Shown piece by piece: positions 35,993 through 47,100 of a stretch of 64,000 nt of DNA. The notes under the pieces were generated by a model. It did no database searches. It saw only the letters and a program-made list of their open reading frames with translations, and was not told the origin of the DNA. A program made the position numbers and the translations under genes. The DNA lies in contig JAEINT010000008.1 of the NCBI GenBank assembly GCA_016342745.1, forward strand, positions 1-64,000, read 5' to 3'. Position 1 is the first letter of the stretch; each line of letters opens with the position of its first letter. The stretch comes from Labilibaculum sp. Lineage in GTDB: Bacteria; Bacteroidota; Bacteroidia; Bacteroidales; Marinifilaceae.

Positions 35993-38245
35993 TTATTTGG
36001 ACAGAACAAAGTGAAAAGCTCCATTCCATTTGAAATCTGCTCCATTAATCTGCAATTCATGCTTAGCTCCTTTGCTAGCATCTTTATTTGCAAGAATCAA
36101 CATCCAACTGTTCTCCTTTTTATCTTGAAAAGAGACTGCTGTATAATCTTCCGAGTCCACTAAAACATCAACTTTCGAAATGCTGCTAAAAGCATTATCA
36201 GCAAATTCAGTTACACTATCATATTTTCCGTGTGCTTCTACTACTGAAACAAACAGCGCATTTTTCTGTGGATTTTTCTTAATGATAAAAGCAGGATCTC
36301 TGCGAAGGTTAAACTTCGGATCGTTAGCACCAGAACGTACCAATTGTAATTTATCATCGGTACTCACAAAACTTGTAATGGAATAAAAACGATCATTTAC
36401 AAACCATGTTAGTTTCGCATTATTTGTTTCTGATTGTCCTTCTGCTTCCAATCTCAAGTGCTGATAACCATGAGAATCACCCATAGGTTCTAACACCTTA
36501 GGTAGCTCGTATTCATAGTTTGTGGATAACAATTGACCAAAGAAATTATATGGTAATTCGTATTGATTCTCCTTATCTGATGTTGCACGAAAAACGTCTA
36601 ATAACAGAGGCTTTTCAAAATTTTCATTCTTAATTAGAGCCAATGTTCTGTGCATTTCCACTCCTGGATAAGCATTCAATTCTTTCGCACTAATAATCTG
36701 AATATTTTCATTCGTAGCATCAAATACAAAAGGATCAGAATGAAATTTATTTCCTGTATCGGTACTTCCTCCAAAATGAGATTTACCATTAACAACAAGT
36801 GTATTGTGAGCTACTGTTTGTTTTGCCCATGTATTGTTTTCTTTCAGGTATCCGCCACCAAATTTTTGCTCGATATTCACATATCTTGCACAACCATAAT
36901 CAGGCAATACTTCGCCCATATTATCGTATAAGGAGAACGACAATTTATCGAAATGACCATGTCCCATTCCTTGAGAAGTATTTTTCATGACCAAACAAAC
37001 TTCCTTATCACCTTCGCCAGCACGAAGAATTCCTAAAGCTCCTTCTGTTCCTGAAGCACCATCTTTATAATTTGCAGATCTTTTTTTATAATTTGTTTTC
37101 TTTCCTTCTTTTATTGCCTTCGCTACAGATAAACCGGTATCATCTAACATTACTTGTCCTTGTTTTTCGGCAACCGATAACAATCCTGAATCTTTACCAC
37201 CAAAATGATAAACGATATTTACAGACGAAACCAATTCTCTAGACAAGTACGACATTCCTTTTTGAGCGTCGTTAATCGGAAAAAACAAACCGTTCACATC
37301 GGTAAGGTTCAATAAAGTTTCCACTGCTTTAAGCAAAAGACCATCGCGATAGTTAAATATTTTTACTTCAGGCTTACAATTTTCAATCGCTTCAGCAAAC
37401 ATCACAAAAGGATACATGGCGTAACGTTGGTAATATGGTCCTTCGGTATAATATCCGTCAGGTGAGAACAAATGGTCTAATTGCGCAAAGAAACCGGCTT
37501 TACCGTCACCTTGCATTTTAATCAATCCACCATCATTATCCTTCTGATCTGCTTTTATATTATCTGATTTCAAACCATAAAAGGCTCGATCAATCAATTC
37601 CTGATCATCCATTACTAAACCAATCATTCCAACCGCAGCATTTCCCCAAGTACTATGGTTGTGTACGCGATTATAGAATTGTGGCGAATCAACAGATAAG
37701 TGATCTGCGAAAGGGCGGAAAAGATCTTTCTCTAATTTTTTTCTTTCTTTTAATGACAACCAATCGTAGATACAATCATAAGCTTGACTTGTATAAACCA
37801 ACCAGTTTGCATCATTTAAATTCTGCCAGAATATTTTACCTGGTGCGTATGATCTGTTTGCAGGATGCAATCCTAAAGTAGGATACATTTTTGCGTATGA
37901 TAGTAACATATCACGAACAAAAACAGCGTATTTTTCTTCTTCAGTAATTTGAAAAAGAACTCCTGCTTTTTGCATCACCAAAAAGTTTTTCTTGTGACGA
38001 TTGTGAGTATATCCACCAGCCATATCTTTTGGCACTGGTACATCAATTCCCTTTTCCATTTCCTCCTCAACAAAACTTACAGCCTTTTGAACTGAAGATT
38101 GAAGCACTGGTAATTGATTCAATTGTGCTCTGATTTCAGTCACACCCTTCTGAGTTAAAATTAACTTAGGATGTGATTGAGAAACAGCACAACTGCTTAT
38201 CGCAACAAACACTATTAATAGAATATATATTTTCAATTTACTCAT
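35993..38245 (-). CDS. PL17 exo-type oligoalginate lyase
   Basis: 750 residues. Lipoprotein signal with lipobox ISSC at about residue 20. N-terminal alginate-lyase (alpha/alpha) domain, with YNRVHNHSTWGNAAVG containing the Asn 196-His 197 pair matching the catalytic Asn/His of PL17; a Tyr-rich region (residues about 265-275) is where the family catalytic Tyr would lie. The C-terminal heparinase II/III-like beta domain begins with the GHGHFDKLSFSLYDNMG motif. PL17 enzymes release unsaturated mono-uronate from oligo-alginate. The end of one gene and the start of the next are close, consistent with one operon. Confidence 0.92.
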   Translation of the reverse strand: MSKLKIYILLIVFVAISSCAVSQSHPKLILTQKGVTEIRAQLNQLPVLQSSVQKAVSFVEEEMEKGIDVPVPKDMAGGYTHNRHKKNFLVMQKAGVLFQITEEEKYAVFVRDMLLSYAKMYPTLGLHPANRSYAPGKIFWQNLNDANWLVYTSQAYDCIYDWLSLKERKKLEKDLFRPFADHLSVDSPQFYNRVHNHSTWGNAAVGMIGLVMDDQELIDRAFYGLKSDNIKADQKDNDGGLIKMQGDGKAGFFAQLDHLFSPDGYYTEGPYYQRYAMYPFVMFAEAIENCKPEVKIFNYRDGLLLKAVETLLNLTDVNGLFFPINDAQKGMSYLSRELVSSVNIVYHFGGKDSGLLSVAEKQGQVMLDDTGLSVAKAIKEGKKTNYKKRSANYKDGASGTEGALGILRAGEGDKEVCLVMKNTSQGMGHGHFDKLSFSLYDNMGEVLPDYGCARYVNIEQKFGGGYLKENNTWAKQTVAHNTLVVNGKSHFGGSTDTGNKFHSDPFVFDATNENIQIISAKELNAYPGVEMHRTLALIKNENFEKPLLLDVFRATSDKENQYELPYNFFGQLLSTNYEYELPKVLEPMGDSHGYQHLRLEAEGQSETNNAKLTWFVNDRFYSITSFVSTDDKLQLVRSGANDPKFNLRRDPAFIIKKNPQKNALFVSVVEAHGKYDSVTEFADNAFSSISKVDVLVDSEDYTAVSFQDKKENSWMLILANKDASKGAKHELQINGADFKWNGAFHFVLSK

Positions 38246-38269
38246 GATTTAGTCTAGTATATTTTCTTC

Positions 38270-40531
38270 TTATAATTCAATTTGAACAGATTTCCCAGGC
38301 TTCAAGTCTACAACATGACCACTAAGTGTTAGTTTTAATTCTAAAATCCCACAATTAGCAATCTCCCATTCTTCACCTTTTTTCTTGATCAGTAAATCTG
38401 ATGGATTACTCATTAAAATTTCCGCATTCTTTATCTTTAATTTAGAACAATCAAATAGTAATGTTATTCCTTTTTTACTGATGCCAATAGCAGAATTAGA
38501 CTCTATTACTTGGCCATCTTCCTTACTGACCATATTCCAGCCCGCTAATTTTAAATCATCATATTGCGATTTGGCATGTATTCTGTTCTCAAAATCCTTA
38601 AATGGATACAGTAAACTTGTAAAGATTGTATTCGTCTCATTTTCTGCTTCGAAGATGATTCTTCCTTTACCTCTTGTTGATTTTTTTCTTATAAAATCAG
38701 GTCGGTGCCCCAACTGTATGATTTCCAAACCTGCGCCATTCGGAAACACCGACCTCACATGAATATCATTTTCAGCATCGTAATGTCCTTGCCAAACTTG
38801 CTGATAAGTATGCTTCTCGTCCTTAGACTTGTAATGATCTCTAACAATCCAGAAACCATCCTTAATAAAAAACACCTGTCTGTAAGTATCTACATTTAAG
38901 TCTTTGTAGCCATCGTGTGAACCTATAAAAATATCAATTTCATCTGTTGTTGTCCAGTTGATAAGTTTGGGAGTTGGTAATTTCCCCCATTTTCCAAATC
39001 CACTACCGCCTTTATTGCCTTTCCATTCTCTACCATGAAGAACTGAATCAACTAAACCAACATTTTTCGTCCATGAATTTTTAAACTCTTCCAAATCATT
39101 CAAATAATATCTTACCTGATAATTTGGCAAAATCATATTCCCATAAGCGAAGGCTTGTAATCCCAACATATCTCCATGCTGATGATCTGGCTTTTCCTCT
39201 GTTAATCCCGCACTTATTACCATATACAGATTCTCTTTTTTCCAGCCATTACGCATCACGTAATATCCTGTATGAGGTAAATCCGTACTACTCATCTTTG
39301 GTTTGCTTGCTTTCGCAGTTTTGTACTTTTCTACTTGATCCGTACTTAACAACCAATAATATTTTGATGGGATTTTTTTACCCGCAAAATATTTTAATTT
39401 TTTATCTCCAAACAAGGCAGCCCCTAAAGCCATAATATCTTCAACTTTATTCACTTCTGCCCATGGGTCTTTTGTATCATCCTGTAGTACAGGCAAATTC
39501 TTATTCGGCATTGCTAATTGCAACATTGCATCAAACATGCCTTTTAATCTTTGATCCCAAATTGGGTTTAGGCTTACGCCATTCATTTTTGCTAACTGAT
39601 ATGGATAGAAGTAATTATCGATATCATCAACATGATAGTGAACAGATCTTTCAAATTGAAAACCATCTTTATAAACTTCTTTTTCAAGATGTTCTTCTAA
39701 TCGGTTGGTAGCTCTGGTCCACCACTCATCTGTCCCTTTAATTTCCTTGAACAGGATTCCCAACATACCCAAAGCACTCATGCCTCTAGTTTGATGGTTT
39801 CCCTCATTGTATTTTGGGTTGTGGTGGTACAATTTTGCTCCAGTGTGCAAAAATGTCTTAATCATAACCAATTGCTCTTGCCAAGTGTATTGATCTGAAG
39901 CCAATAAACATTGGTGAACGAATAACCAATTGTACATTCTATTACCAGCTCTGTACGCTTCATAAGCACCATTTCCGTCCGCAATTGTTTCTACCTCTCC
40001 CTTGTTAAACGCTTCGTTTAAGGATTCAGCTTGTTTAGGAATGTAATGCAGGTAATCTGTATCTTCTGTAAAATAAAAAAGCAAAGCAATATCTCCAGCT
40101 TTGTGCTGTCTGGTTAAATGTCTGTATGGATACGAACTCACCTCTTCCCCTTTTAAATTGGTAAAAGGTATTTTCCAATTTGTCCATGCAGGATACAACT
40201 CAAGATGTTGCTTTGCTTTCTTTTGGTGATATTCAAATCTACCTGAATACATTTTATTGTATTCTTCGAAACGTTGATTAAAATTCTTGCTGCTAAAAAA
40301 ATATCGATCCGATAATTTGTTTTTAAAATATTCAGTTAGCATTTGTAATGCCTTCTCTTCTTTCCCTGCGTGGTATGCAGCTTGTATCTTTTTCAATCCA
40401 CTATCAGCATCAGCATCCAACAACTCCACCAATTCATTATTCGTTAAAATATGATCAGAAGGAACCATTTGCTCTTGAGCAGAAAGTGTAAACGAAATTG
40501 TTACGAAGAAAAAACAAAGAAATTTTAACAT
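38270..40531 (-). CDS. Heparinase II/III-type polysaccharide lyase
   Basis: 753 residues from the Met at 40531, which begins the signal peptide MLKFLCFFFVTISFTLSAQ. A longer frame reaches 40606, but its extra 25 residues are not a plausible leader. The N-terminal alpha/alpha toroid carries NEGNHQTRGMSALGMLG and FERSVHYHVDD; the C-terminal beta-sheet domain has DHQHGDMLGLQAFAYG. This is the layout of lyases such as PL12, PL17 and the newer PL38/PL39 families, but it is not the same family as its PL17 neighbour. Within an alginate locus, an alginate or oligo-alginate lyase of a less characterised family is likely; PL39 is one possibility. Confidence 0.75.
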   Translation of the reverse strand: MLKFLCFFFVTISFTLSAQEQMVPSDHILTNNELVELLDADADSGLKKIQAAYHAGKEEKALQMLTEYFKNKLSDRYFFSSKNFNQRFEEYNKMYSGRFEYHQKKAKQHLELYPAWTNWKIPFTNLKGEEVSSYPYRHLTRQHKAGDIALLFYFTEDTDYLHYIPKQAESLNEAFNKGEVETIADGNGAYEAYRAGNRMYNWLFVHQCLLASDQYTWQEQLVMIKTFLHTGAKLYHHNPKYNEGNHQTRGMSALGMLGILFKEIKGTDEWWTRATNRLEEHLEKEVYKDGFQFERSVHYHVDDIDNYFYPYQLAKMNGVSLNPIWDQRLKGMFDAMLQLAMPNKNLPVLQDDTKDPWAEVNKVEDIMALGAALFGDKKLKYFAGKKIPSKYYWLLSTDQVEKYKTAKASKPKMSSTDLPHTGYYVMRNGWKKENLYMVISAGLTEEKPDHQHGDMLGLQAFAYGNMILPNYQVRYYLNDLEEFKNSWTKNVGLVDSVLHGREWKGNKGGSGFGKWGKLPTPKLINWTTTDEIDIFIGSHDGYKDLNVDTYRQVFFIKDGFWIVRDHYKSKDEKHTYQQVWQGHYDAENDIHVRSVFPNGAGLEIIQLGHRPDFIRKKSTRGKGRIIFEAENETNTIFTSLLYPFKDFENRIHAKSQYDDLKLAGWNMVSKEDGQVIESNSAIGISKKGITLLFDCSKLKIKNAEILMSNPSDLLIKKKGEEWEIANCGILELKLTLSGHVVDLKPGKSVQIEL

Positions 40532-40740
40532 TTGATTCTTTAGTAAAATTTGTTTCTCAATTATTCTTAATTCAATAGTCTCTAGCTGTTGTGTTGGAGC
40601 CCACAAAACCCAATCGCGGACTCCCTCTCACAGCGTACTTAATAAACTACTAATCTAAATTCCTATATTTTGTATTAACTAAGCATTACCACTTAGATCT
40701 CTCTTTGTGGTACTGGATTTAAAAGCTACGAATCTTGTAT

Positions 40741-41646
40741 TTAATCATGATTCACTTCTAACTCAAAGTATTTAACTTTTGAAAAAGCATCAGAGTCTTT
40801 TGTAACTAAATAATTCCCTGCCTTAAAATAGTTTTCGAATACTCCCCATTTTTCAATATGAATATCATCATATACAACTGACTCATTTTCATTAAGAATT
40901 ACTTCCATTCTTCCATCGGTAACTTTCACTTCTAAAGTGAATTTTCCAAAACCAACAGTTTCTGAAAAAGTGTGTCCATCATCATCTCCCCACGCATCTG
41001 TTTCAAGTAAGTCTTCATAAGAAGCATTTAGATCTTTTAGGACTTTTGTTTTAACTCTAACAGCTCCATCTGTCCAATATATTTTCAACATTGGAGGAGC
41101 ATTGTTATCATCCTCTCCTATTAAATCTCTTTGCTCATCTGTTAACCTACCATGAATTTGCATAATGATGGCCCGGTGATAGTCCCCGTCGTCATCTTTA
41201 GAAATATCTGACATGGCTAAAGTTCCTTTCATATATCCACCCTGAGCAAATGTCCAATTCGTTTTCCCCTTATCCTCAGGGTTCATTAACTCTCTCAATT
41301 CAGTTCTCGAGTAAGACGTATTGTTTGTAGTTGCTCCAGGATATGTATAAAATACTAATGCTCCTTCAATTGAGTCATTATACATAAAAGGCTTTAGCGT
41401 TTCGTTTGTTGCATAATCTATGATCTCTGGAGGTAATACTTCCGTTGGATTTCCAATCGGAAGTGTTACTTTCCAGTGGCTTAAATCAATATCTGGCAAC
41501 TTATAATCTTCCTGTTCTTCAGGAACATTTACTTCTGGGATAATTACATCAGAATCATCATCAGATGAGCCCTGACAGCTAACAATTGAAACTGTTAAAA
41601 ACAAAGCAAGTGCCAACAAAATTCTATTATTTACTGATTTAAGCAT
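40741..41646 (-). CDS. PL7 alginate lyase lipoprotein
   Basis: 301 residues. Lipobox VSC at about residue 24, followed by an Asp/Ser/Glu-rich linker. The jelly-roll domain shows all three PL7 motifs: SRTELREL (Arg 114), QIH (residues 163-165) and YFKAGNYL near the C-terminus. PL7 enzymes are endo-acting alginate lyases. An Ile in the QIH motif goes with polyG or mixed-block preference in characterised enzymes, Val with polyM. It is anchored on the outer membrane and probably starts degradation before SusCD-mediated uptake. It follows the PKD lipoprotein gene by 6 bp. Confidence 0.95.
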   Translation of the reverse strand: MLKSVNNRILLALALFLTVSIVSCQGSSDDDSDVIIPEVNVPEEQEDYKLPDIDLSHWKVTLPIGNPTEVLPPEIIDYATNETLKPFMYNDSIEGALVFYTYPGATTNNTSYSRTELRELMNPEDKGKTNWTFAQGGYMKGTLAMSDISKDDDGDYHRAIIMQIHGRLTDEQRDLIGEDDNNAPPMLKIYWTDGAVRVKTKVLKDLNASYEDLLETDAWGDDDGHTFSETVGFGKFTLEVKVTDGRMEVILNENESVVYDDIHIEKWGVFENYFKAGNYLVTKDSDAFSKVKYFELEVNHD

Positions 41647-41652
41647 TATCTA

Positions 41653-42534
41653 TTAATTTTGTGGTGCGATCTCAATTTCAAATAAATCTGCACGACACTC
41701 AACACCTTCATTAGTAATTATGATGGCTACAGTTTCATTCGTTCCCGTATTAAAAGGAATTGAAACTTTCACATATGCATTGGCATCAGTTGTGTCTGTA
41801 CCTACATGCTCACCTAATTTAGCTGCATCAGCTTCGGATAAAGCGGTTATAGTTCCACCTAAAACTCTGACTGTTAAACTACCAGTACCACTCTTCATTG
41901 TGTAGTAATAGGTCAAAATATAATCAGTATTTGGAGAAACAGCAATTCCATCTTGATAAGCTGTTCTATCACCAGCTGAAGGGAACTTAGCTGCTTGAGA
42001 TCCATCATAAACAGGACTTGAAGTAATTTGCATAACATCTCCAAAATCACATCTCCAAGAATCTCTACCATCACCAGTACCATCAGGTAAACTCAAATCT
42101 TCAAAACTGTTCTCTAATACTACTGGAACAATAGCTTCTGGCTCTTCTGGCTCAACAACCTCAATAGTTTCAGAATAAGAACTACTTACTCCAAGTTTAT
42201 CAGAAGAAGTTAAGGTTACAGTAAAGGTACCTTCACCCGCATAGGTATTTTTACCATCTTTATCAGTTGATGTATTACCGTCACCAAAATCCCATGCGTA
42301 ATCAGTAGCACTATTAGATAAATTTGAGAATGTATAATCTTTCCACTCTTCAGCAGTACCTTGACCTTGAGCATATGTAAAATATGCGCTTGGTGCTGTT
42401 TCATCTGCCTTTGAATTTGCTTCAGGCAAGTCGTATTCAAAATCACAAGCTGTAAAAGAAACTGCTAATGCTAAGATCATCATCTTCCAAACAGAACTTC
42501 GATTTAGTTTTAAATTTAATATGTTATTTTTCAT
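41653..42534 (-). CDS. PKD-domain surface glycan-binding lipoprotein
   Basis: 293 residues. Lipobox FTAC at about residue 30. A PKD domain (residues about 55-125) shows AWDFGDGNTSTDKDG. A C-terminal beta-sandwich (about 140-290) shows GRDSWRCDFGDVMQI and PNTDYILTYYYTM, resembling carbohydrate-binding modules. It sits between the SusD-like gene and the PL7 gene, where other alginate loci encode SusE/F-like surface glycan-binding proteins. The role is binding of alginate on the cell surface, inferred from position. Confidence 0.82.
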   Translation of the reverse strand: MKNNILNLKLNRSSVWKMMILALAVSFTACDFEYDLPEANSKADETAPSAYFTYAQGQGTAEEWKDYTFSNLSNSATDYAWDFGDGNTSTDKDGKNTYAGEGTFTVTLTSSDKLGVSSSYSETIEVVEPEEPEAIVPVVLENSFEDLSLPDGTGDGRDSWRCDFGDVMQITSSPVYDGSQAAKFPSAGDRTAYQDGIAVSPNTDYILTYYYTMKSGTGSLTVRVLGGTITALSEADAAKLGEHVGTDTTDANAYVKVSIPFNTGTNETVAIIITNEGVECRADLFEIEIAPQN

Positions 42535-42661
42535 CTGTTTATAATTTTATTTTTCGGTCAGATGGAACTTTCCATTCCTAAATAATTATACTCTTGTGTG
42601 AATTAATAATTATTTACTCATGGACGTTTCATTTTAAATCAAATTAATCATTAAACAATTC

Positions 42662-44095
42662 CTAGTAACCAGCATTTTGCGTTAGCAATCCTTTACTTAA
42701 GTTAATTTCTCTCTGAGGTATTGGTAACAATAAATCAGTTGCAGAAAAACTTCCCCCTGTTGCAGTTGAAAAGGCTGACAACACATCTTGTGCCATTCCG
42801 AAACGAACTAAATCAAAAAATCTGTGGTTTTCGAATGCTAGTTCAACTCTACGCTCATTTAATAGATCTTCTTTTGTAATCGAAGAAACAACATCAGATA
42901 TTCCAGCTCTGTTTCTTACTTCCATAAAAGAAGTAATTGCTGTAGAACTTGATGTTTCATTTGCTCCGGCCATAATAGCTTCAACATGCATTAACAAAAC
43001 ATCTGCATAACGTAATACAATCCAATCATTACCAGCTTTTTGAGGATCACTTGAAGTAGGTTCAATTCCTAAATCACTATCTCCATTTGGAAGATACTTA
43101 ACAGCTTGATATTTTTCCAATTGTAATGCATCTTGACGATAAGAATACATGGTTCTGTCTCCTCCCATTGCATCTAAGGCAGCACGAGCATCAGCGGTAA
43201 CAAAATTAACACCACTAGTTCTACCAACAGCATTTAACCATTCTGCGGAAAAATTCTGGCTATCATCTACAATATCTCCAATGTACTCAATCGCAAAAAT
43301 AATTTCGTTATTTAGTTCATTATAGAAAATGTCTTTAAAATTAGCTTCTAAAGCAAAGCCACTACCCATTACATCTTCACATAAACCTTGTGCTAAATCA
43401 TAATTTTCACCTTGAGTTAAATATACTTTAGCTAATAATGCCTGAGCTGCAGCCTTTGAAGCTCTACCTTGATATGTATTATCAAGATTAGCAACTGCAG
43501 TTTGTAAATCTGATTCAATTAGGTCATAAATTGTTGCAGTAGCTACACGTGTATATGATGTTCCTGCATCAGATGGGCTAATTACTTTGTCTACCAAAGG
43601 AACATCTCCAAACAATCTTACTAAATTGAAATACGCATATGCTCTTACAAACTTTGCTTCACCTTCAAAAGCGCCTTTAGCCCCTTCAGAAGCTACTCCT
43701 AAATTTTCTAAAACTAAATTTGCTCTATAAATGACGTTATAAAAACTATCATAGTAATCTGCAACTCTACCATTGGTTGCTTCTACAGTAAAACTCTCAA
43801 ACTGTGCATCTTCACCTTCACTACTTTTCGTTTCAGTGTTGTCACTTCTCATTTCAGTAATATAAAACTCATACATTATACCATGATTATCTGATGTACT
43901 TGTAGAGTTTACTCCCTGAATTCCATCATACATATTTATGATACCAGCTTCTAATTCTGTATCATCCGAAAAGAAGTCTGAGGAAGATATAACACCCGTA
44001 GGTTCTGGACTCAAAAATGAGTCTTCACAAGCAGTGAATACTACTAGAAGTAGAAGCACTGCTATTTTGCTTATATATTTGGTCATGTCTATCAT
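42662..44095 (-). CDS. SusD/RagB-like lipoprotein
   Basis: 477 residues. Lipobox FTAC at about residue 23 (ISKIAVLLLLVVFTAC). TPR-like alpha-helical SusD fold with the usual YTRVATATIYDLIESDL and KVYLTQGENYDLAQG segments, and the C-terminal RRVELAFENHRFFDLVRFG signature. It forms the lid of the SusC barrel and binds alginate oligosaccharides. It follows the SusC gene by 12 bp and belongs to the same operon. A second Met at residue 4 is an alternative start. Confidence 0.95.
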   Translation of the reverse strand: MIDMTKYISKIAVLLLLVVFTACEDSFLSPEPTGVISSSDFFSDDTELEAGIINMYDGIQGVNSTSTSDNHGIMYEFYITEMRSDNTETKSSEGEDAQFESFTVEATNGRVADYYDSFYNVIYRANLVLENLGVASEGAKGAFEGEAKFVRAYAYFNLVRLFGDVPLVDKVISPSDAGTSYTRVATATIYDLIESDLQTAVANLDNTYQGRASKAAAQALLAKVYLTQGENYDLAQGLCEDVMGSGFALEANFKDIFYNELNNEIIFAIEYIGDIVDDSQNFSAEWLNAVGRTSGVNFVTADARAALDAMGGDRTMYSYRQDALQLEKYQAVKYLPNGDSDLGIEPTSSDPQKAGNDWIVLRYADVLLMHVEAIMAGANETSSSTAITSFMEVRNRAGISDVVSSITKEDLLNERRVELAFENHRFFDLVRFGMAQDVLSAFSTATGGSFSATDLLLPIPQREINLSKGLLTQNAGY

Positions 44096-44107
44096 ATTTT
44101 TTTTAGA

Positions 44108-47100
44108 TTAAAAATCTAGGTTAACACCTACACTTATTGTTCTATAAACTGGAGATCCTGCTCTCTGATAACCATAAGTAGTTGGAGAGGTAGTATCAAC
44201 AGACTCAGGGTTGAAACCTGTATAATCATCCGCAGTAAAATAGAGTAAGTTTTGTGCTGATACGTATACTCTTGCTTTTTCAATGAAAGTTCTTCCTAAC
44301 ACTTCATTTCCGAATGAGTAACCAATATTCACATTTCTTAATGCTACATATGATGCATCCTGAACAATATCATCTGTAAATATTTTTGCTTTAATAAACT
44401 GCTGATCAGGAGTAGTTGCAGGATTATAATCCATTCCACTGTTAAATTGATTAAAGATGTATTGATCTCCCATATTTCTTACCTCAGCACCGTGAGATCC
44501 CTGGAACATAAAACTAAAATCAAAGTTTTTGTAACTGAAATCATTTGAAAAACTCCAAATTAATTCAGGATAAGGGTTACCTAAAACCGCTTTATCTTCA
44601 TCATCAATGATACCATCACCATTTAAATCTTTCACATAAACATCTTGAGCTTCCGCTCCAACAGGATGGTATGGATTATTTAAATATTCTAAAGGAATAT
44701 CTTTATCAACTACCCAACCGTAGAATGATGAAATTGGCAGACCTTCCATGTTAATCCATTCAGCAGCTCTTTTTGAGTCTACACTCTGAATTTGACCATT
44801 AGATTCAGCAAAATCATTTAACTTGTTTTTATTCTTAGAAGCTAATAAAGTACCTGTCCAAGTAAGGTCGTTGGTAATTTTAACTCTAGATCTTAATTCA
44901 ATTTCAATACCACTATTTTCTACTTCACCTCTATTAATTAAAGCTGCATCGAATCCAGTAGTTGATGAAACAGGATTTTCTAAAATTAGGTTATCACTTG
45001 TTCTCTTGTAATAATCCAATGAACCGGCAAGCAATCCATTAAAAAACATAAAATCGATACCAGGATTAATTTCTACTGATTTTTCCCATCCTAAATCAGG
45101 ATTTGAAATATTTAATGCATTAAAACCTGTACCGGCTGCACCATTTACAATAGCCGAAGAAGTTTCTAATAATGCTAAATAAGGATAATGCTCTTCATAA
45201 ACTGTACTCGCATCAATTGCATTGTTACCCGTTACACCAAAACTAAATCGAAGCTTTAAGTTGTCAATAAAACTATAATCTTTTAAGAAATCTTCTTCTG
45301 TAAGTCTCCAACCCACTGAAAATGCTGTAAAGTTACCATACTTAGTATCCGATCCGAAACGTGAACTACCATCACGTCTAAAACTAGCTGATGCCAAATA
45401 TTTATCTTTGTAGGCATAATTAACCCTACTTGTAAAGGATAACAAACGTTCTTCATATTCACCAGAATCAGCGCTACTAATTGTACCTGCTGCACTCATA
45501 TTTTGGATGTAATCAAATGCGTAATCTGTTCCTGACATACTAGAAAATTCAGTATCCCAAGTTTCAACTGACACACCTAAAATAGCACTAATGTCATGAT
45601 CACCAAATCTATTACTATAGTTAAAGAAGTTGTCATTCACTAAATGAATTCTGTTTTGATTTGATTCAAATAGCTGAGTGTTATCTGCACCATTTCTGTG
45701 TGCTAAAGGTCCTTGCCATCTTCTAACATCTGTATTCTGGAAAGATCCACCAACAGAAGTCTTAAAGTTTAATCCCTTCATCAATTTATACTTTGCATAA
45801 ACGCTACCGTATAATTTGAATTTCTTATAAGTATAATCTCTTTCAAGAACTTTAGCTGCAGGATTCACATTTGAAGTATTACTAATATCTACTTCAGAAC
45901 CATTCAACATATAGTTATCAAAATGACGCTGATTTGCATAATCACCTACCTGTACATCAGGATATGTGTTTCTATCAACATACTGAATCGTATTCTCGTC
46001 ATGATATACTGGCAACCAAACTGTTTGACGTAAGATATCATGTGTTGAACCATCAAATCTTCTTCTATCTGAAAAGGAAGGTGTTAAGCTTACTCCCATT
46101 GAGAATTTATCAGAAATCTTCGTATCCAATTTTAATTTCAAACTGTATTTTTTATAATCATCCGTTAGAAGAACACCTTCATCATGTGAATAATTTAAAG
46201 CGGTACTGAATTTTGTATTCTCGTTTCCACCTCTTGCACTTAAAGAGTGATTCGTAATTGTACCACCATCAAAAATAACATCTTGCCAGCTTCTGTCAAC
46301 ACCAATCATTTGCTTGTATTCTGTTTGAGGTGAAATAGAGCCAGTAGCAGCTAGTTCAGCCGCAGCAGTTTCAGCAACCGAAAAGTCATAAGCATCACTT
46401 TTGTGGGCTTCTTTAAATCCAATATAAGAATTGTAGTTAAACTTGGTTTTTCCTGCTTTACCCTGCTTTGATGTAATCATGATTACACCATTCGCACCTC
46501 TTGAACCATAAATTGCAGCCGAAGCAGCATCTTTTAAAACTTCAAACGAAGCTACATCATTCATATCCAAGTTACCAAGGTAATCTGAATCAACAACGAT
46601 ACCATCAACAACAATTAATGGATCAGAACTACCACTAATAGATCCTGTTCCTCTAATTCTAATCGTTGGCGCTGTACCTGCGCCACCATCGGTGGCTTGA
46701 ATACTAACACCTGATATTTTACCTACTAAGGCGTCATCAACACGAGCTACAGCTACTTGTTCCATATCGTCATTCACAACTTTTGAGATAGCCCCCGTAA
46801 GGTGTGATTTTTTCTGAGTACCGTAACCTACTACTACAACTTCCTCTAAACTTTCTGAATCAACACCCAATGCTACATCTATAACAGTTAGTGCTCCAAC
46901 AAGTTTTTCAATTGTTTCATATCCTACAAATGAATATACTAATACACTTTCTTCTCCGGCAACGCTCAATGCGTAGTTTCCATCAAAATCAGTAACAGTA
47001 CCATTTGTCGTACCTTTTTCATATACACTCACACCTATTAAAGGCGAGTTATCTGTCTTATCAACAATATTCCCCGAAATCGTTTGCTGAGCAAACAAAT

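Noticed and set aside
40532-40606. Longer N-terminus for the heparinase II/III-type lyase
   Set aside because: It would place a signal peptide 25 residues inside the protein; the Met at 40531 gives a normal signal peptide.
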